In this document: positions 6,814 through 13,858 of the stretch, one piece after another
Position numbering within the stretch: the first letter of the stretch is position 1
Layout: the number at the start of each line of letters is the position of its first letter
Source of the DNA: Gemmatimonadales bacterium UBA4456
GTDB taxonomy: Bacteria > Gemmatimonadota > Gemmatimonadetes > Longimicrobiales > Gaopeijiaceae
Length of the DNA stretch: 16,129 nt
Direction of reading: 5' to 3'
Assembly: GCA_002390225.1 (NCBI GenBank)
Contig: DGOW01000098.1
Span: forward strand, 1-16,129
Program-made: the position numbers and the translations under genes
Notes under the pieces: model-generated
Told to the model about the DNA's origin: nothing
What the model saw: only the letters and a program-made list of their open reading frames with translations
Databases searched by the model: none

Positions 6814-8189
6814 ACGTCCCGTACCTCCACACGAAGTTCGGACTCGACTGCCTCTCGGCGAATGAGCGCTGGCCAGTACGCCATGATCTCCTGAACCCGC
6901 GGACGTCCACCGGCGAATCCGGTCACCGAAGGAGGTCCGGTCAGCACCAGGGGCGCAATCTCTCGGGTAAAGCGCTCGACGGATGCCCGGTCCGAGGACC
7001 GAACGCCAACGCGAAGCTGTACCTCGGGCAGATCAGCTGGTGGGGCTCCTGCCAGCAGTCCGTGCGTCGAATCCCAACCGACGAGCTCCGTGCGGATCTC
7101 GTCGAAGTGGAGGCCGAGCAGGCTCAGGCGCTCCCGCAGGACGCGATCCGCAGACCTCGCTTTCGCCGCGGCATCCGGCCAAGAGTACGTGAGCGTACCC
7201 GTCGCCTTCCACCCAGAGGAGTATGCGATCGAAACCTTCAGGAAATCGGTTCGCGGACTACCCTTCACTCCATGCACGCGCACGCGGTCATTACCGAGGT
7301 CGTCTAGGTGGATCGTGGTGAAGTCCGCTACGACGTCCGGCGTGATGTAATCCGTCGGATCACCCATCTCGTAGACGATCTGCTCCGCGACTGACGCCCG
7401 AGTCACACGACCACCGCTCCCGTCGTGCTTGGTGACGACGAACGAACCGTCTTCGCTCGCTTCGACGATCGGGAAGCCAACGACCGCCATGTCAGGGATG
7501 TCCCACCAGTCGATCAGACAGTTTCCACCGGTGCACTGAGCGCCGCACTCGTTGATGTGTCCGGCGACCACACCGGCCGCCACACGATCGTGGTCATCCG
7601 GAGCCCATCCGAACTCGTGCATCAATGGTGCGTACGTGAGGGCCGTATCCGTGCTCCGCCCCGTCACCACGACGTCAGCGCCGAGCTTCAAAGCCTCGAC
7701 GATCGGTGCGGCGCCGATGTACGCGTTGGCGCTCTGGACCTGATCACGGATCTCGGCCAGCGGTGCACCCGTCTCCATGTTCGCCAGCTCGTGCCCGGAA
7801 TCCAGCAGTTCATCGAGACGAGCCATCAGGTCGTCACCGCGCACGAGACCCACTTTGGCACGACCACCCACGCCGACTCGCTGGCCGGCCTCAACGAGTG
7901 CAGCGGCGCATCCCTCTGGATTCACACCACCGGAGTTTGTAACGACCCGGACGCCATCCTCGATGCAACGCGGGAAGATCCGTTCCATCAGCTCGACGAA
8001 GTCGCGGGCATATCCGGCACCAGGATTTCGTGCACGCTGCTTTTGCATGATCGACATCGTGACCTCAGCCAGGTAGTCGAGCATGAGATAGTCGATACCA
8101 CCTCCCTCGACCTGCCGAACCGGTGCCTCGATGTCGTCACCCCAGAAGCCCTGACCGCTTGCGATACGGACTAGATGGCTCTCGCTCAT
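6810..8189 (-). CDS. atuA: AtuA/DUF1446-family protein, main domain
   Basis: 459 aa, matching the DUF1446 (acyclic terpene utilization AtuA) domain. Recognisable blocks: IASGQGFWGDD at 8-18, LDYLAEVTMSIMQKQ at 38-52, NPGAGYARDFVE, VVTNSGGVNPEGCA near 81-94, an AYIGAAPIVEAL segment, VVTGRSTDTALTYAPLMHEFGW, and HINECGAQCTGGNC with the downstream WWDIPD. In Pseudomonas, AtuA is required for growth on citronellol/geraniol, but its chemistry is unknown; it usually sits beside an acyl-CoA carboxylase, as here. In many genomes the protein is about 590 aa with a C-terminal ferredoxin-like domain; here that domain is the next gene. GGAG sits 5 nt before the ATG, and both ends use ATGA overlaps, so this gene is translationally coupled to the carboxyltransferase and to its own C-terminal part. 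Confidence 0.9.
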   Translation of the reverse strand: MSESHLVRIASGQGFWGDDIEAPVRQVEGGGIDYLMLDYLAEVTMSIMQKQRARNPGAGYARDFVELMERIFPRCIEDGVRVVTNSGGVNPEGCAAALVEAGQRVGVGGRAKVGLVRGDDLMARLDELLDSGHELANMETGAPLAEIRDQVQSANAYIGAAPIVEALKLGADVVVTGRSTDTALTYAPLMHEFGWAPDDHDRVAAGVVAGHINECGAQCTGGNCLIDWWDIPDMAVVGFPIVEASEDGSFVVTKHDGSGGRVTRASVAEQIVYEMGDPTDYITPDVVADFTTIHLDDLGNDRVRVHGVKGSPRTDFLKVSIAYSSGWKATGTLTYSWPDAAAKARSADRVLRERLSLLGLHFDEIRTELVGWDSTHGLLAGAPPADLPEVQLRVGVRSSDRASVERFTREIAPLVLTGPPSVTGFAGGRPRVQEIMAYWPALIRREAVESELRVEVRDV

Positions 8190-9808
8190 ACCAACTCCTG
8201 CGGGATCTGGAAGGCACCGATGTGCGGCCCTTCGTTCCGAAGAGAAGCCCGAAGCAGAAGACCAAGCGCCGAACGGAGCTCCTCGGCCAGCACGACCTCA
8301 TCGACGAAGCCTCGTGCGGCCGCAAAGCGTGAATCCAGCTGTCGATCATACTCTGCTCGAACGTCGTCCATTTTCGTAGTCAGGTCCTCGTCGGGGACTC
8401 GTCCTGACTCTTTGAGCTTGTCCAGCTGGCCCCCGAAGAGCGCCATGACCGCGCTCGACCCCTCCATCACACCCATCCGGCCCGTCGGCAGCGACAGAAT
8501 GAAATCTGGGTCGAAGCCCTGCCCTGCCATCGCGTAGTAGCCCGCACCGGAGGCGTGGTTGAGCGTCAGCACCAGTTTGGGCACGGTCGCGGTTGCCATC
8601 GCCTCGACGAACTCGGCTCCGGCGCGAATGATGCCGGAATGCTCAGCATCGGGTCCAACCATGAAACCGGAGACGTCCTGAATGAAGAGAAGCGGGGTGC
8701 GATGCCGGTTCATCGTCTCGATGAAGAACGCCACCTTGCGAGCGCTTTCCGTATACACGATCCCGCCGAAGTGAGGCGCGCCGCCCGTTGCAGGCTTGAA
8801 CATACCCCGGGCGTTGGCAATGACCCCGACCGGCAGACCATCGACAAAACCCGTCCCACAAATCATCTCACCGGCGTGCTCGGGCTGGAACTCGTCGAGC
8901 ACCTCACCGTCGAGAATACACTCCATCACATCGCGCATGGCATACGGCTGACGGTGATCCCCCGGCAGGAGGTCGTAGAGCTCGTATGCCAACCGACGTG
9001 GCGGCGTGGCGGTCCGGTTGGAGGGAGCGACCTCCTCGGGGAGTTCCTCCACGAGCTGACGAAGTCGCGAGATACACGTCTCATCGTCCGGCACCATGTA
9101 GTGCGCAACGCCGCTGAGTTCAGTGTGCATCTTCGCACCACCGAGTTCCTCCGCACCCACGGACTGACCGGTCGCACCCTTCACGAGGTTTGGGCCACCG
9201 AGCCCCATGAACGACGTCCCTTCGACCATGAGAATGACGTCGGACAGCGCGGGCAGGTATGCGCCACCGGCAATGCACGGCCCCATCACCGCGGCGAGCT
9301 GTGGAATCCGCAGGTACCGGCGCATGACCGAGTTGTAGTAGAAGATCCGCGCTGCACCATACTGCCCGGGAAAGACGCCACCCTGATAAGGGAGGTTCAC
9401 ACCAGCGGAATCGACCAGGTAGATGATCGGGATGCGGCAGCGCATCGCAATCTCCTGGGCTCGCAGGATCTTGGTGATGGTCTCAGGCCACCACGACCCG
9501 GCTTTCACGGTCGCGTCGTTGGCGACGACTACAACCTCACGTCCGTGCACGCGCCCCACGGTCGTGACCACTCCCGCCCCCGGCGCCTGACCGTCATAGA
9601 GGTCGTGGGCGACGAGCATACCGATCTCGACCGACGGCTCCCCATTGTCGAGAAGAAGGTCGATACGCTCACGAGCGGTCAGCTTCCCCTGATCGTGCTG
9701 ACGGTCGATTCGTTTCTGACCGCCGCCCAGACGCAACTCCTCGCGGAGCGTTTTCAGCTCGTTGGAAAGATCGCTCAGGCGGCCCGACGACGTTCCGTCA
9801 GTTGGCAT
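8186..9808 (-). CDS. Acyl-CoA carboxylase beta (carboxyltransferase) subunit, methylcrotonyl/geranyl-CoA type
   Basis: 540 aa, crotonase-fold carboxyltransferase that moves CO2 from carboxybiotin to an acyl-CoA. N half: KLTARERIDLLLD at 42-54, APGAGVVTTVGRVHGRE at 75-91, VANDATVKAGS at 95-105, and an oxyanion-type GPCIAGGAYLPALSD at 176-190. C half: FIQDVSGFMVGPDAEH at 375-390 and the second oxyanion loop HASGAGYYAMAG at 418-429. These look closer to methylcrotonyl/geranyl-CoA carboxylase beta than to propionyl-CoA carboxylase beta. The IQD..G..VG.DAE pattern and the short C-terminal tail also recall glutaconyl-CoA decarboxylase alpha, so the substrate is open. No biotin attachment site and no biotin carboxylase/BCCP gene are in the window. 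I chose ATG 9808 (11-nt overlap with the small mutase subunit); the start at 9847 adds 13 unconserved residues. Its TGA overlaps the AtuA ATG by 4 nt. Confidence 0.92.
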   Translation of the reverse strand: MPTDGTSSGRLSDLSNELKTLREELRLGGGQKRIDRQHDQGKLTARERIDLLLDNGEPSVEIGMLVAHDLYDGQAPGAGVVTTVGRVHGREVVVVANDATVKAGSWWPETITKILRAQEIAMRCRIPIIYLVDSAGVNLPYQGGVFPGQYGAARIFYYNSVMRRYLRIPQLAAVMGPCIAGGAYLPALSDVILMVEGTSFMGLGGPNLVKGATGQSVGAEELGGAKMHTELSGVAHYMVPDDETCISRLRQLVEELPEEVAPSNRTATPPRRLAYELYDLLPGDHRQPYAMRDVMECILDGEVLDEFQPEHAGEMICGTGFVDGLPVGVIANARGMFKPATGGAPHFGGIVYTESARKVAFFIETMNRHRTPLLFIQDVSGFMVGPDAEHSGIIRAGAEFVEAMATATVPKLVLTLNHASGAGYYAMAGQGFDPDFILSLPTGRMGVMEGSSAVMALFGGQLDKLKESGRVPDEDLTTKMDDVRAEYDRQLDSRFAAARGFVDEVVLAEELRSALGLLLRASLRNEGPHIGAFQIPQELV

Positions 9809-10211
9809 GGGTCGTGGCGAACCACTCGTTGACGTAGGCGATCGCATCTAGGGTCGAGGTGCCCGGGCCGAACAGTCTGCCGACACCCCGCTGTTCAAGC
9901 TCGACCACATCGTCCTCCGGGATGATACCGCCCCCGGTGAGAAGCATGTGATCCGCCCCGGCCTCGTCCAGAAGGCTCTTCACTCGTGGAAAGAGCGTCA
10001 TGTGCGCGCCCGAGAGGACCGACATGGCGACGACGTCGACGTCCTCCTGCACGGCGGCGTTCACGATCATTTCGGGGGTCTGATGCAACCCGGTGTACAC
10101 GACTTCGAAGCCGGCGTCGCGAAATGCGCTCGCGATGATTTTGGCTCCTCGATCGTGGCCGTCGAGTCCTGGCTTTGCGACCAGTACCCGGATCTTCCGT
10201 TCGTCAGACAT
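9798..10211 (-). CDS. icmB: B12-binding small subunit of acyl-CoA mutase (IcmB-like)
   Basis: 137 aa, one Rossmann-like cobalamin-binding domain. Hallmarks: DxHxxG as D17-G-H19-D-R-G22, whose His19 is the lower axial ligand to cobalt (base-off/His-on); the SxL motif as SVLSG in the middle; and the GG motif as TGGGIIPEDD near residues 91-100. Length equals isobutyryl-CoA mutase small subunits (about 136 aa) and the B12 domain removed from fused methylmalonyl-CoA mutases. It should pair with the large subunit encoded upstream, but the HAD gene and about 96 nt of non-coding DNA separate them. No clear Shine-Dalgarno precedes the ATG at 10211, and I saw no convincing promoter in that gap. The stop lies inside the start of the carboxyltransferase gene (11-nt overlap), tying the B12 module to the carboxylase/AtuA module. 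Confidence 0.93.
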   Translation of the reverse strand: MSDERKIRVLVAKPGLDGHDRGAKIIASAFRDAGFEVVYTGLHQTPEMIVNAAVQEDVDVVAMSVLSGAHMTLFPRVKSLLDEAGADHMLLTGGGIIPEDDVVELEQRGVGRLFGPGTSTLDAIAYVNEWFATTHAN

Positions 10212-10307
10212 ATCAGGGATTGCGTTGGAATCACGTGTCAGTCAGGCAGCCGTTTCATCTTGTGCCCGAACCTTCCAAATCTAGAAGAACCGCCGAGCAG
10301 CGTCGAT

Positions 10308-10991
10308 TCACGAACGCCCGGCGAGCAACTTGGGCAGCTCTCCGAGATCGGCCACGGTATCGGCCCATTCGGTGTGGAGCCCTAGCGGATCCAGAAGGAC
10401 GGCCTGCAGGCCAGCCGCTCTGGCCCCGACATAATCGACGGGGTACAGGTCGCCTACGTAGACGCATGCTTCGGGTGTGAGGTCCAATGCAGCGCAACCG
10501 GCCTCGAAGATCCTCGAGTCGGGCTTCTCCACCCCGACGACTTCGGAGTCGATCACGAATTCCACGTGTTCCCGAATCCCGGCGACCTCAAGCGCACCTT
10601 CCATGCGGCCGTCGGCGTTAGAGATGACACCCAACCGGTATCCACCCTCCGTCAGCCGCCTCATCACCTCAGGCGTATGAGGCAGTGAGAACGTCCACAG
10701 GTGGTCCGACCGATGTTCGCGGCGGACCCGTTCCCCGACGGCTGCAATCCGCTCTTCACGAACGCCACAGTCGGTGAACAGCGTCGTGAAGTACTGGCTC
10801 CACAGCGCGGGCTCAGTGCCCTTGCTCCCCTCTTCGATTCGGGAGTGAAGGATACGACGGGCGTTCAACTCCGTACGACGAAAGACGTCGACCTCGATGT
10901 CGATGCCTTCAGCCCGAAAGATATCGACCATCCGCACAGGATCGAGATATACGAGCGTGTTTCCGGCGTCGAACAGGACCGCGCGGATCAG
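10308..10991 (-). CDS. HAD-superfamily hydrolase starting at CTG, between the two mutase subunits
   Basis: 227 aa if started at the CTG at 10991. That start gives (M)IRAVLFDAGNTLVYLDP, the usual HAD N-terminus, with nucleophile Asp8. The first ATG/GTG available (GTG at 10937) would delete the nucleophile and cannot be right; the frame is closed by a TAA 18 nt before the CTG. AAGGAG lies 11 nt upstream, and CTGA overlaps the mutase stop by 4 nt. Other motifs: motif II ISNAD (Ser124), motif III Lys156 (EKPDSRIF), and motif IV GD at 180-181 with Asp186. An alpha-helical cap lies between motifs I and II (subfamily I). Motif I is DAGNT, lacking the second Asp that acts as general acid in phosphatases; haloacid dehalogenases and phosphonatases also lack it. 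Substrate unknown. Placement inside the mutase operon suggests housekeeping of a CoA or cofactor-related metabolite, but that is inference. Confidence 0.82.
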   Translation of the reverse strand: MIRAVLFDAGNTLVYLDPVRMVDIFRAEGIDIEVDVFRRTELNARRILHSRIEEGSKGTEPALWSQYFTTLFTDCGVREERIAAVGERVRREHRSDHLWTFSLPHTPEVMRRLTEGGYRLGVISNADGRMEGALEVAGIREHVEFVIDSEVVGVEKPDSRIFEAGCAALDLTPEACVYVGDLYPVDYVGARAAGLQAVLLDPLGLHTEWADTVADLGELPKLLAGRS

Positions 10992-12706
10992 AAGAACACC
11001 GGCTCCTTATACGAGCCGAATACCTCTTCCATGGCGGCACGGATCTCGAAAAGCGTGCAGTACGTACGAGCGCACTCGAGGATGTAAGGCACGACGTTTG
11101 CGTCGGCGCGGCATGCCTCGGTGAGTGCCGTGAGTGTCGCGCTCACCGCGGCATCATCTCGACCGACGCGCATATCAGCCATCTTCGCGACCTGACGTTC
11201 TTCAACCTCAGGGTCGATCCGCAGGGTTTCAATCTCGATATCACCCGACCCCTCGGTGAAGTGGTTCACGCCGACGACCACGCGCTCAGCGGATTCGACC
11301 TCACGTTGCTGGCGCATGGCGGAGTTGGCGATTTCCTGCTGAAACCACCCCTGTTCGATCCCGGGGACCACACCGCCCATCTCGTCGATTTCCTCAAAGA
11401 GGGCGAGGGCGTCGCGCTCGATATCGTCGGTGAGCGCCTCGACGTAATGCGAGCCGGCGAGCGGGTCGATCGTGTTCGCGACGCCTGATTCGTATGCGAG
11501 AACCTGCTGCGTTCGAAGGGCGATGCGCACCGACTTCTCTGTAGGTAGTGCCAGCGTCTCGTCCATCGAGTTCGTATGAAGCGACTGAGTACCGCCGAGT
11601 GCTGCGGCCATCGCCTGGTACGCGACGCGAACGATGTTGTTCTCAGGCTGCTGCGCAACCAGCGTCACCCCGGCTGTCTGGCAGTGCGTACGCAGGCGCC
11701 ACGAGTCAGGATTCTTCGCTCCGTATTTCTCTCTCATTCCGCGCGCCCAGATACGGCGAGCCGCTCTGAGCTTCGCGATCTCTTCGAAGAAGTCGTTGTG
11801 CACATCGAAGAAGAAGGAGAGGCGTGGTGCAAACGAGTCGACGTCCAGCCCCCGTGCGATGCCACGCTCGACGTACTCAAACCCGTTACGCAACGTAAAC
11901 GCGAGCTCTTCCGCCGCCGTCGCACCGGCTTCCCGGATGTGGTAGCCAGAAATCGAGATCGGGTTGTACTTGGGCGTGTGCTCGCTGCACCACTCGAACA
12001 TGTCGATGATGCAACGTAATGCCGGCTCCGGCGGGTAGATCCATGCGTGCTGGGCTTGGTACTCCTTCAGGATATCGTTCTGGACCGTTCCGCGAAGAAC
12101 GCTCACGTCGACACCCTGCCGTTCAGCCGCGGCGACGTAGAAACAGAAGAGGATGATCGCCGGCCCGTTGATCGTCATCGACACGGAGACCTGATCGAGC
12201 GGGATGCCCTCGAAGAGACGTTCCATATCGGCAAGCGACGAGATTGCGACCCCGCAGACGCCCACCTCACCCAGAGAACGATCATGGTCCGAGTCGTATC
12301 CCATAAGCGTCGGGAAGTCGAACGCGACGCTCAACCCTGTCTGACCGTGGGCCAGGAGATACTTGTAGCGCTCGTTCGTTTCCTCGGCCGTCGCGAAGCC
12401 AGCGAACTGACGCATCGTCCAAAGACGCGTGCGGTACATCGTCGCGTACGGTCCGCGCGTGAACGGGTACATACCGGGGTATCCGACCGACTGGTCGTCT
12501 GATGCGTGATCCAGTTCGGTGTAGAGGGGCTTCACCTCGCGCCCGGAGACGGTCGAGAAGAGCACATCGCGCCGGGCGATGCCGTCGTAGGACTCTTCCC
12601 ACTCCGCGAGGCGCGCCTTCAACTCAGCGATCTGTTGATCCCGATCGTCAACGAGACCCTCGAGATCGGTCCGGCTGAGCACGTCTTTTTCGACTGTCGA
12701 CATCAT
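10988..12706 (-). CDS. icmA: Acyl-CoA mutase large subunit, isobutyryl-CoA mutase-like (adenosylcobalamin-dependent)
   Basis: 572 aa; catalytic TIM-barrel subunit of a B12-dependent carbon-skeleton mutase. It lacks the B12-binding domain, which is a separate gene here (the IcmA/IcmB plan). Aligning by eye to Propionibacterium MutB with a constant offset of 12: CoA-contact Arg82 becomes Arg94 (ATMYRTRLWT), catalytic His244 becomes His256 (SISISGYH), and Gln197 becomes Gln209. Substrate-reading Tyr89 becomes Phe101 (RQFAGF), and carboxylate-binding Arg207 becomes Gln219 (KEYQAQHAW). Phe/Gln is the isobutyryl-CoA mutase pair; the position that is Asp117 in 2-hydroxyisobutyryl-CoA mutase is Ala128 here, arguing against that activity. 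The likely reaction is isobutyryl-CoA to n-butyryl-CoA or a similar monocarboxylic rearrangement. Two ATGs are adjacent; the second (12703) lies 7 nt from GGGAG and may be the real start. The stop overlaps the HAD start. Mutase family is certain; substrate is inferred. Confidence 0.9.
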   Translation of the reverse strand: MMSTVEKDVLSRTDLEGLVDDRDQQIAELKARLAEWEESYDGIARRDVLFSTVSGREVKPLYTELDHASDDQSVGYPGMYPFTRGPYATMYRTRLWTMRQFAGFATAEETNERYKYLLAHGQTGLSVAFDFPTLMGYDSDHDRSLGEVGVCGVAISSLADMERLFEGIPLDQVSVSMTINGPAIILFCFYVAAAERQGVDVSVLRGTVQNDILKEYQAQHAWIYPPEPALRCIIDMFEWCSEHTPKYNPISISGYHIREAGATAAEELAFTLRNGFEYVERGIARGLDVDSFAPRLSFFFDVHNDFFEEIAKLRAARRIWARGMREKYGAKNPDSWRLRTHCQTAGVTLVAQQPENNIVRVAYQAMAAALGGTQSLHTNSMDETLALPTEKSVRIALRTQQVLAYESGVANTIDPLAGSHYVEALTDDIERDALALFEEIDEMGGVVPGIEQGWFQQEIANSAMRQQREVESAERVVVGVNHFTEGSGDIEIETLRIDPEVEERQVAKMADMRVGRDDAAVSATLTALTEACRADANVVPYILECARTYCTLFEIRAAMEEVFGSYKEPVFF

Positions 12707-12732
12707 GTGGCTCCCTGCGCGTCGTCCCCATC

Positions 12733-12749
12733 GACCGCTTCATGCGGTC
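12733..12749 (-). promoter_or_regulatory. Small inverted repeat in the leader of the mutase gene
   Basis: A perfect 6-bp inverted repeat, GACCGC-ATGAA-GCGGTC on the minus strand, sits in the 93-nt gap between the MeaB and mutase genes, 27 nt upstream of the mutase ATG. It could form a short hairpin in the mRNA. There is no following U-run, so it is not a standard intrinsic terminator, and I could not recognise a B12-box or a cobalamin riboswitch in a gap this short. It may be chance in GC-rich DNA. A GGGAG Shine-Dalgarno-like stretch lies downstream, directly before the mutase start. Confidence 0.25.
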
Positions 12750-12799
12750 TGCACCTACAGCCCAGAAGATAGCCGGTAACTGCCTGCACGCGGAGAGTT

Positions 12800-13858
12800 T
12801 TACCGCATCAGCGCTTCGAGAATGACCTCTGCCGCCGAGTAGGGTGTCCCGTCCCCATTGGCAATGTCGTCGACGCCGCGAGCCAAGAGCGCGCGTACGT
12901 CGGACGACTTCCACGCGATCCGCCGCATCTCACGGTCGACGACGTCGCGGATGCGGATCTCCGCACGCGCACGTCGTCGTCGCTCGAGCTCCCCAGCCTC
13001 GTCGAGCCAGATTCGGTGCTCCTGAATCGTCTCGAGCAGCGTGTCCACACCATCGTTCGTCAGGGCATTTGTGGTCAGGACTGGCACCGACCACCCCTCC
13101 GGTGCTTCTGCCGGGGCTTCGGTCGTGCGCTCCTTCTTCACCACCTGTCCCAGATCGACACCGTGGTGGGCCGGGATGTCCCTGAGCGCGCTTCCTGAAC
13201 GCAGGTGCAACGCCTGCCGAAGCTCTTTCACCAGCCTCGGTGCACCGGGACGGTCGGCTTTGTTGACGACAAATACGTCGGCGATCTCCATCAGCCCGGC
13301 CTTCATTGCCTGAATCGCATCGCCGGACTCCGGTACGAGCACGACGACGACCGTGTCAGCCGCCGCGGTCACCTCGAGCTCAGTCTGACCGACGCCAACC
13401 GTCTCGACGAGCACGCGATCGAAGCCGAAGGCGTCCATGAGATCGACGACCTCTTTGGTCGTAGCCGCGAGGCCTCCCAGGGACCCTCGGGTCGCCATCG
13501 ACCGGATGAAGATCCCGGGATCCATAGAGATGTCGTTCATCCGGATGCGATCACCCAACAGCGCTCCCCCCGAATACGGAGACGTCGGGTCGACGGCTAC
13601 GACACCGAGATGCTCGTCCAGCTTTCGATATTCCGTGGCGACCGCGGCGACAAGGCTCGACTTCCCTGCTCCTGGCGGGCCAGTAAACCCGACGCGCCTG
13701 GCCTGCGGCCCGGACGCCATGACGGTATGCAGGAGTTCCTGAAAGCCGGGGCGCTCGTTTTCTACCACGCTGATCGCGCGGGCGAGACCAAGCACCTTTC
13801 CGTCGCTGAAGCGCTCGAAGAGCGCCTCATGCTCGGATGAGAGCGTAACCGGAGTCAT
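12800..13858 (-). CDS. meaB: MeaB/ArgK-type G3E GTPase, chaperone of a B12-dependent acyl-CoA mutase
   Basis: 352 aa, cytosolic. MeaB-family GTPases gate loading of adenosylcobalamin into acyl-CoA mutases and protect or repair the enzyme during turnover. Motifs: Walker A GPPGAGKSS at 60-68, a DPTSPYSGGALLGDRIRM segment (90-107) typical of MeaB, the switch region ETVGVGQTE at 152-160, and the guanine-specificity NKAD at 199-202. Length is usual for stand-alone MeaB (about 330-350). I chose the ATG at 13858, which forms an ATGA overlap with the ubiB stop; a longer frame exists to 13972 but its extra 38 residues (rich in Arg, Pro and His) do not look like the family. The mutase large subunit follows after about 93 nt, which fits the chaperone role. 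Since that mutase has isobutyryl-CoA-type residues, the client is probably that enzyme (compare MeaI of isobutyryl-CoA mutase) rather than a methylmalonyl-CoA mutase. Confidence 0.93.
   Translation of the reverse strand: MTPVTLSSEHEALFERFSDGKVLGLARAISVVENERPGFQELLHTVMASGPQARRVGFTGPPGAGKSSLVAAVATEYRKLDEHLGVVAVDPTSPYSGGALLGDRIRMNDISMDPGIFIRSMATRGSLGGLAATTKEVVDLMDAFGFDRVLVETVGVGQTELEVTAAADTVVVVLVPESGDAIQAMKAGLMEIADVFVVNKADRPGAPRLVKELRQALHLRSGSALRDIPAHHGVDLGQVVKKERTTEAPAEAPEGWSVPVLTTNALTNDGVDTLLETIQEHRIWLDEAGELERRRRARAEIRIRDVVDREMRRIAWKSSDVRALLARGVDDIANGDGTPYSAAEVILEALMR

Noticed and set aside
8555..9832. Long plus-strand frame of 425 codons
   Set aside because: It lies opposite the strongly conserved carboxyltransferase, resembles no family, and is the kind of antisense frame common in high-GC genes.
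10308..10937. HAD protein starting at GTG 10937
   Set aside because: That start deletes motif I with the nucleophile Asp, which is plainly encoded just upstream in the same frame.
9798..12706. Plain methylmalonyl-CoA mutase of a propionyl-CoA pathway
   Set aside because: Substrate-reading residues are Phe/Gln, not Tyr/Arg, and no epimerase or propionyl-CoA carboxylase alpha gene is in the window.
12733..12749. Intrinsic terminator after meaB
   Set aside because: Six-bp stem without a U-run on either strand, and the flanking genes are functionally linked.
12707..12799. Cobalamin riboswitch ahead of the B12-dependent mutase
   Set aside because: Looked for because the gene uses B12; the gap is only 93 nt and I saw no B12-box. 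Only a 6-bp hairpin is present.
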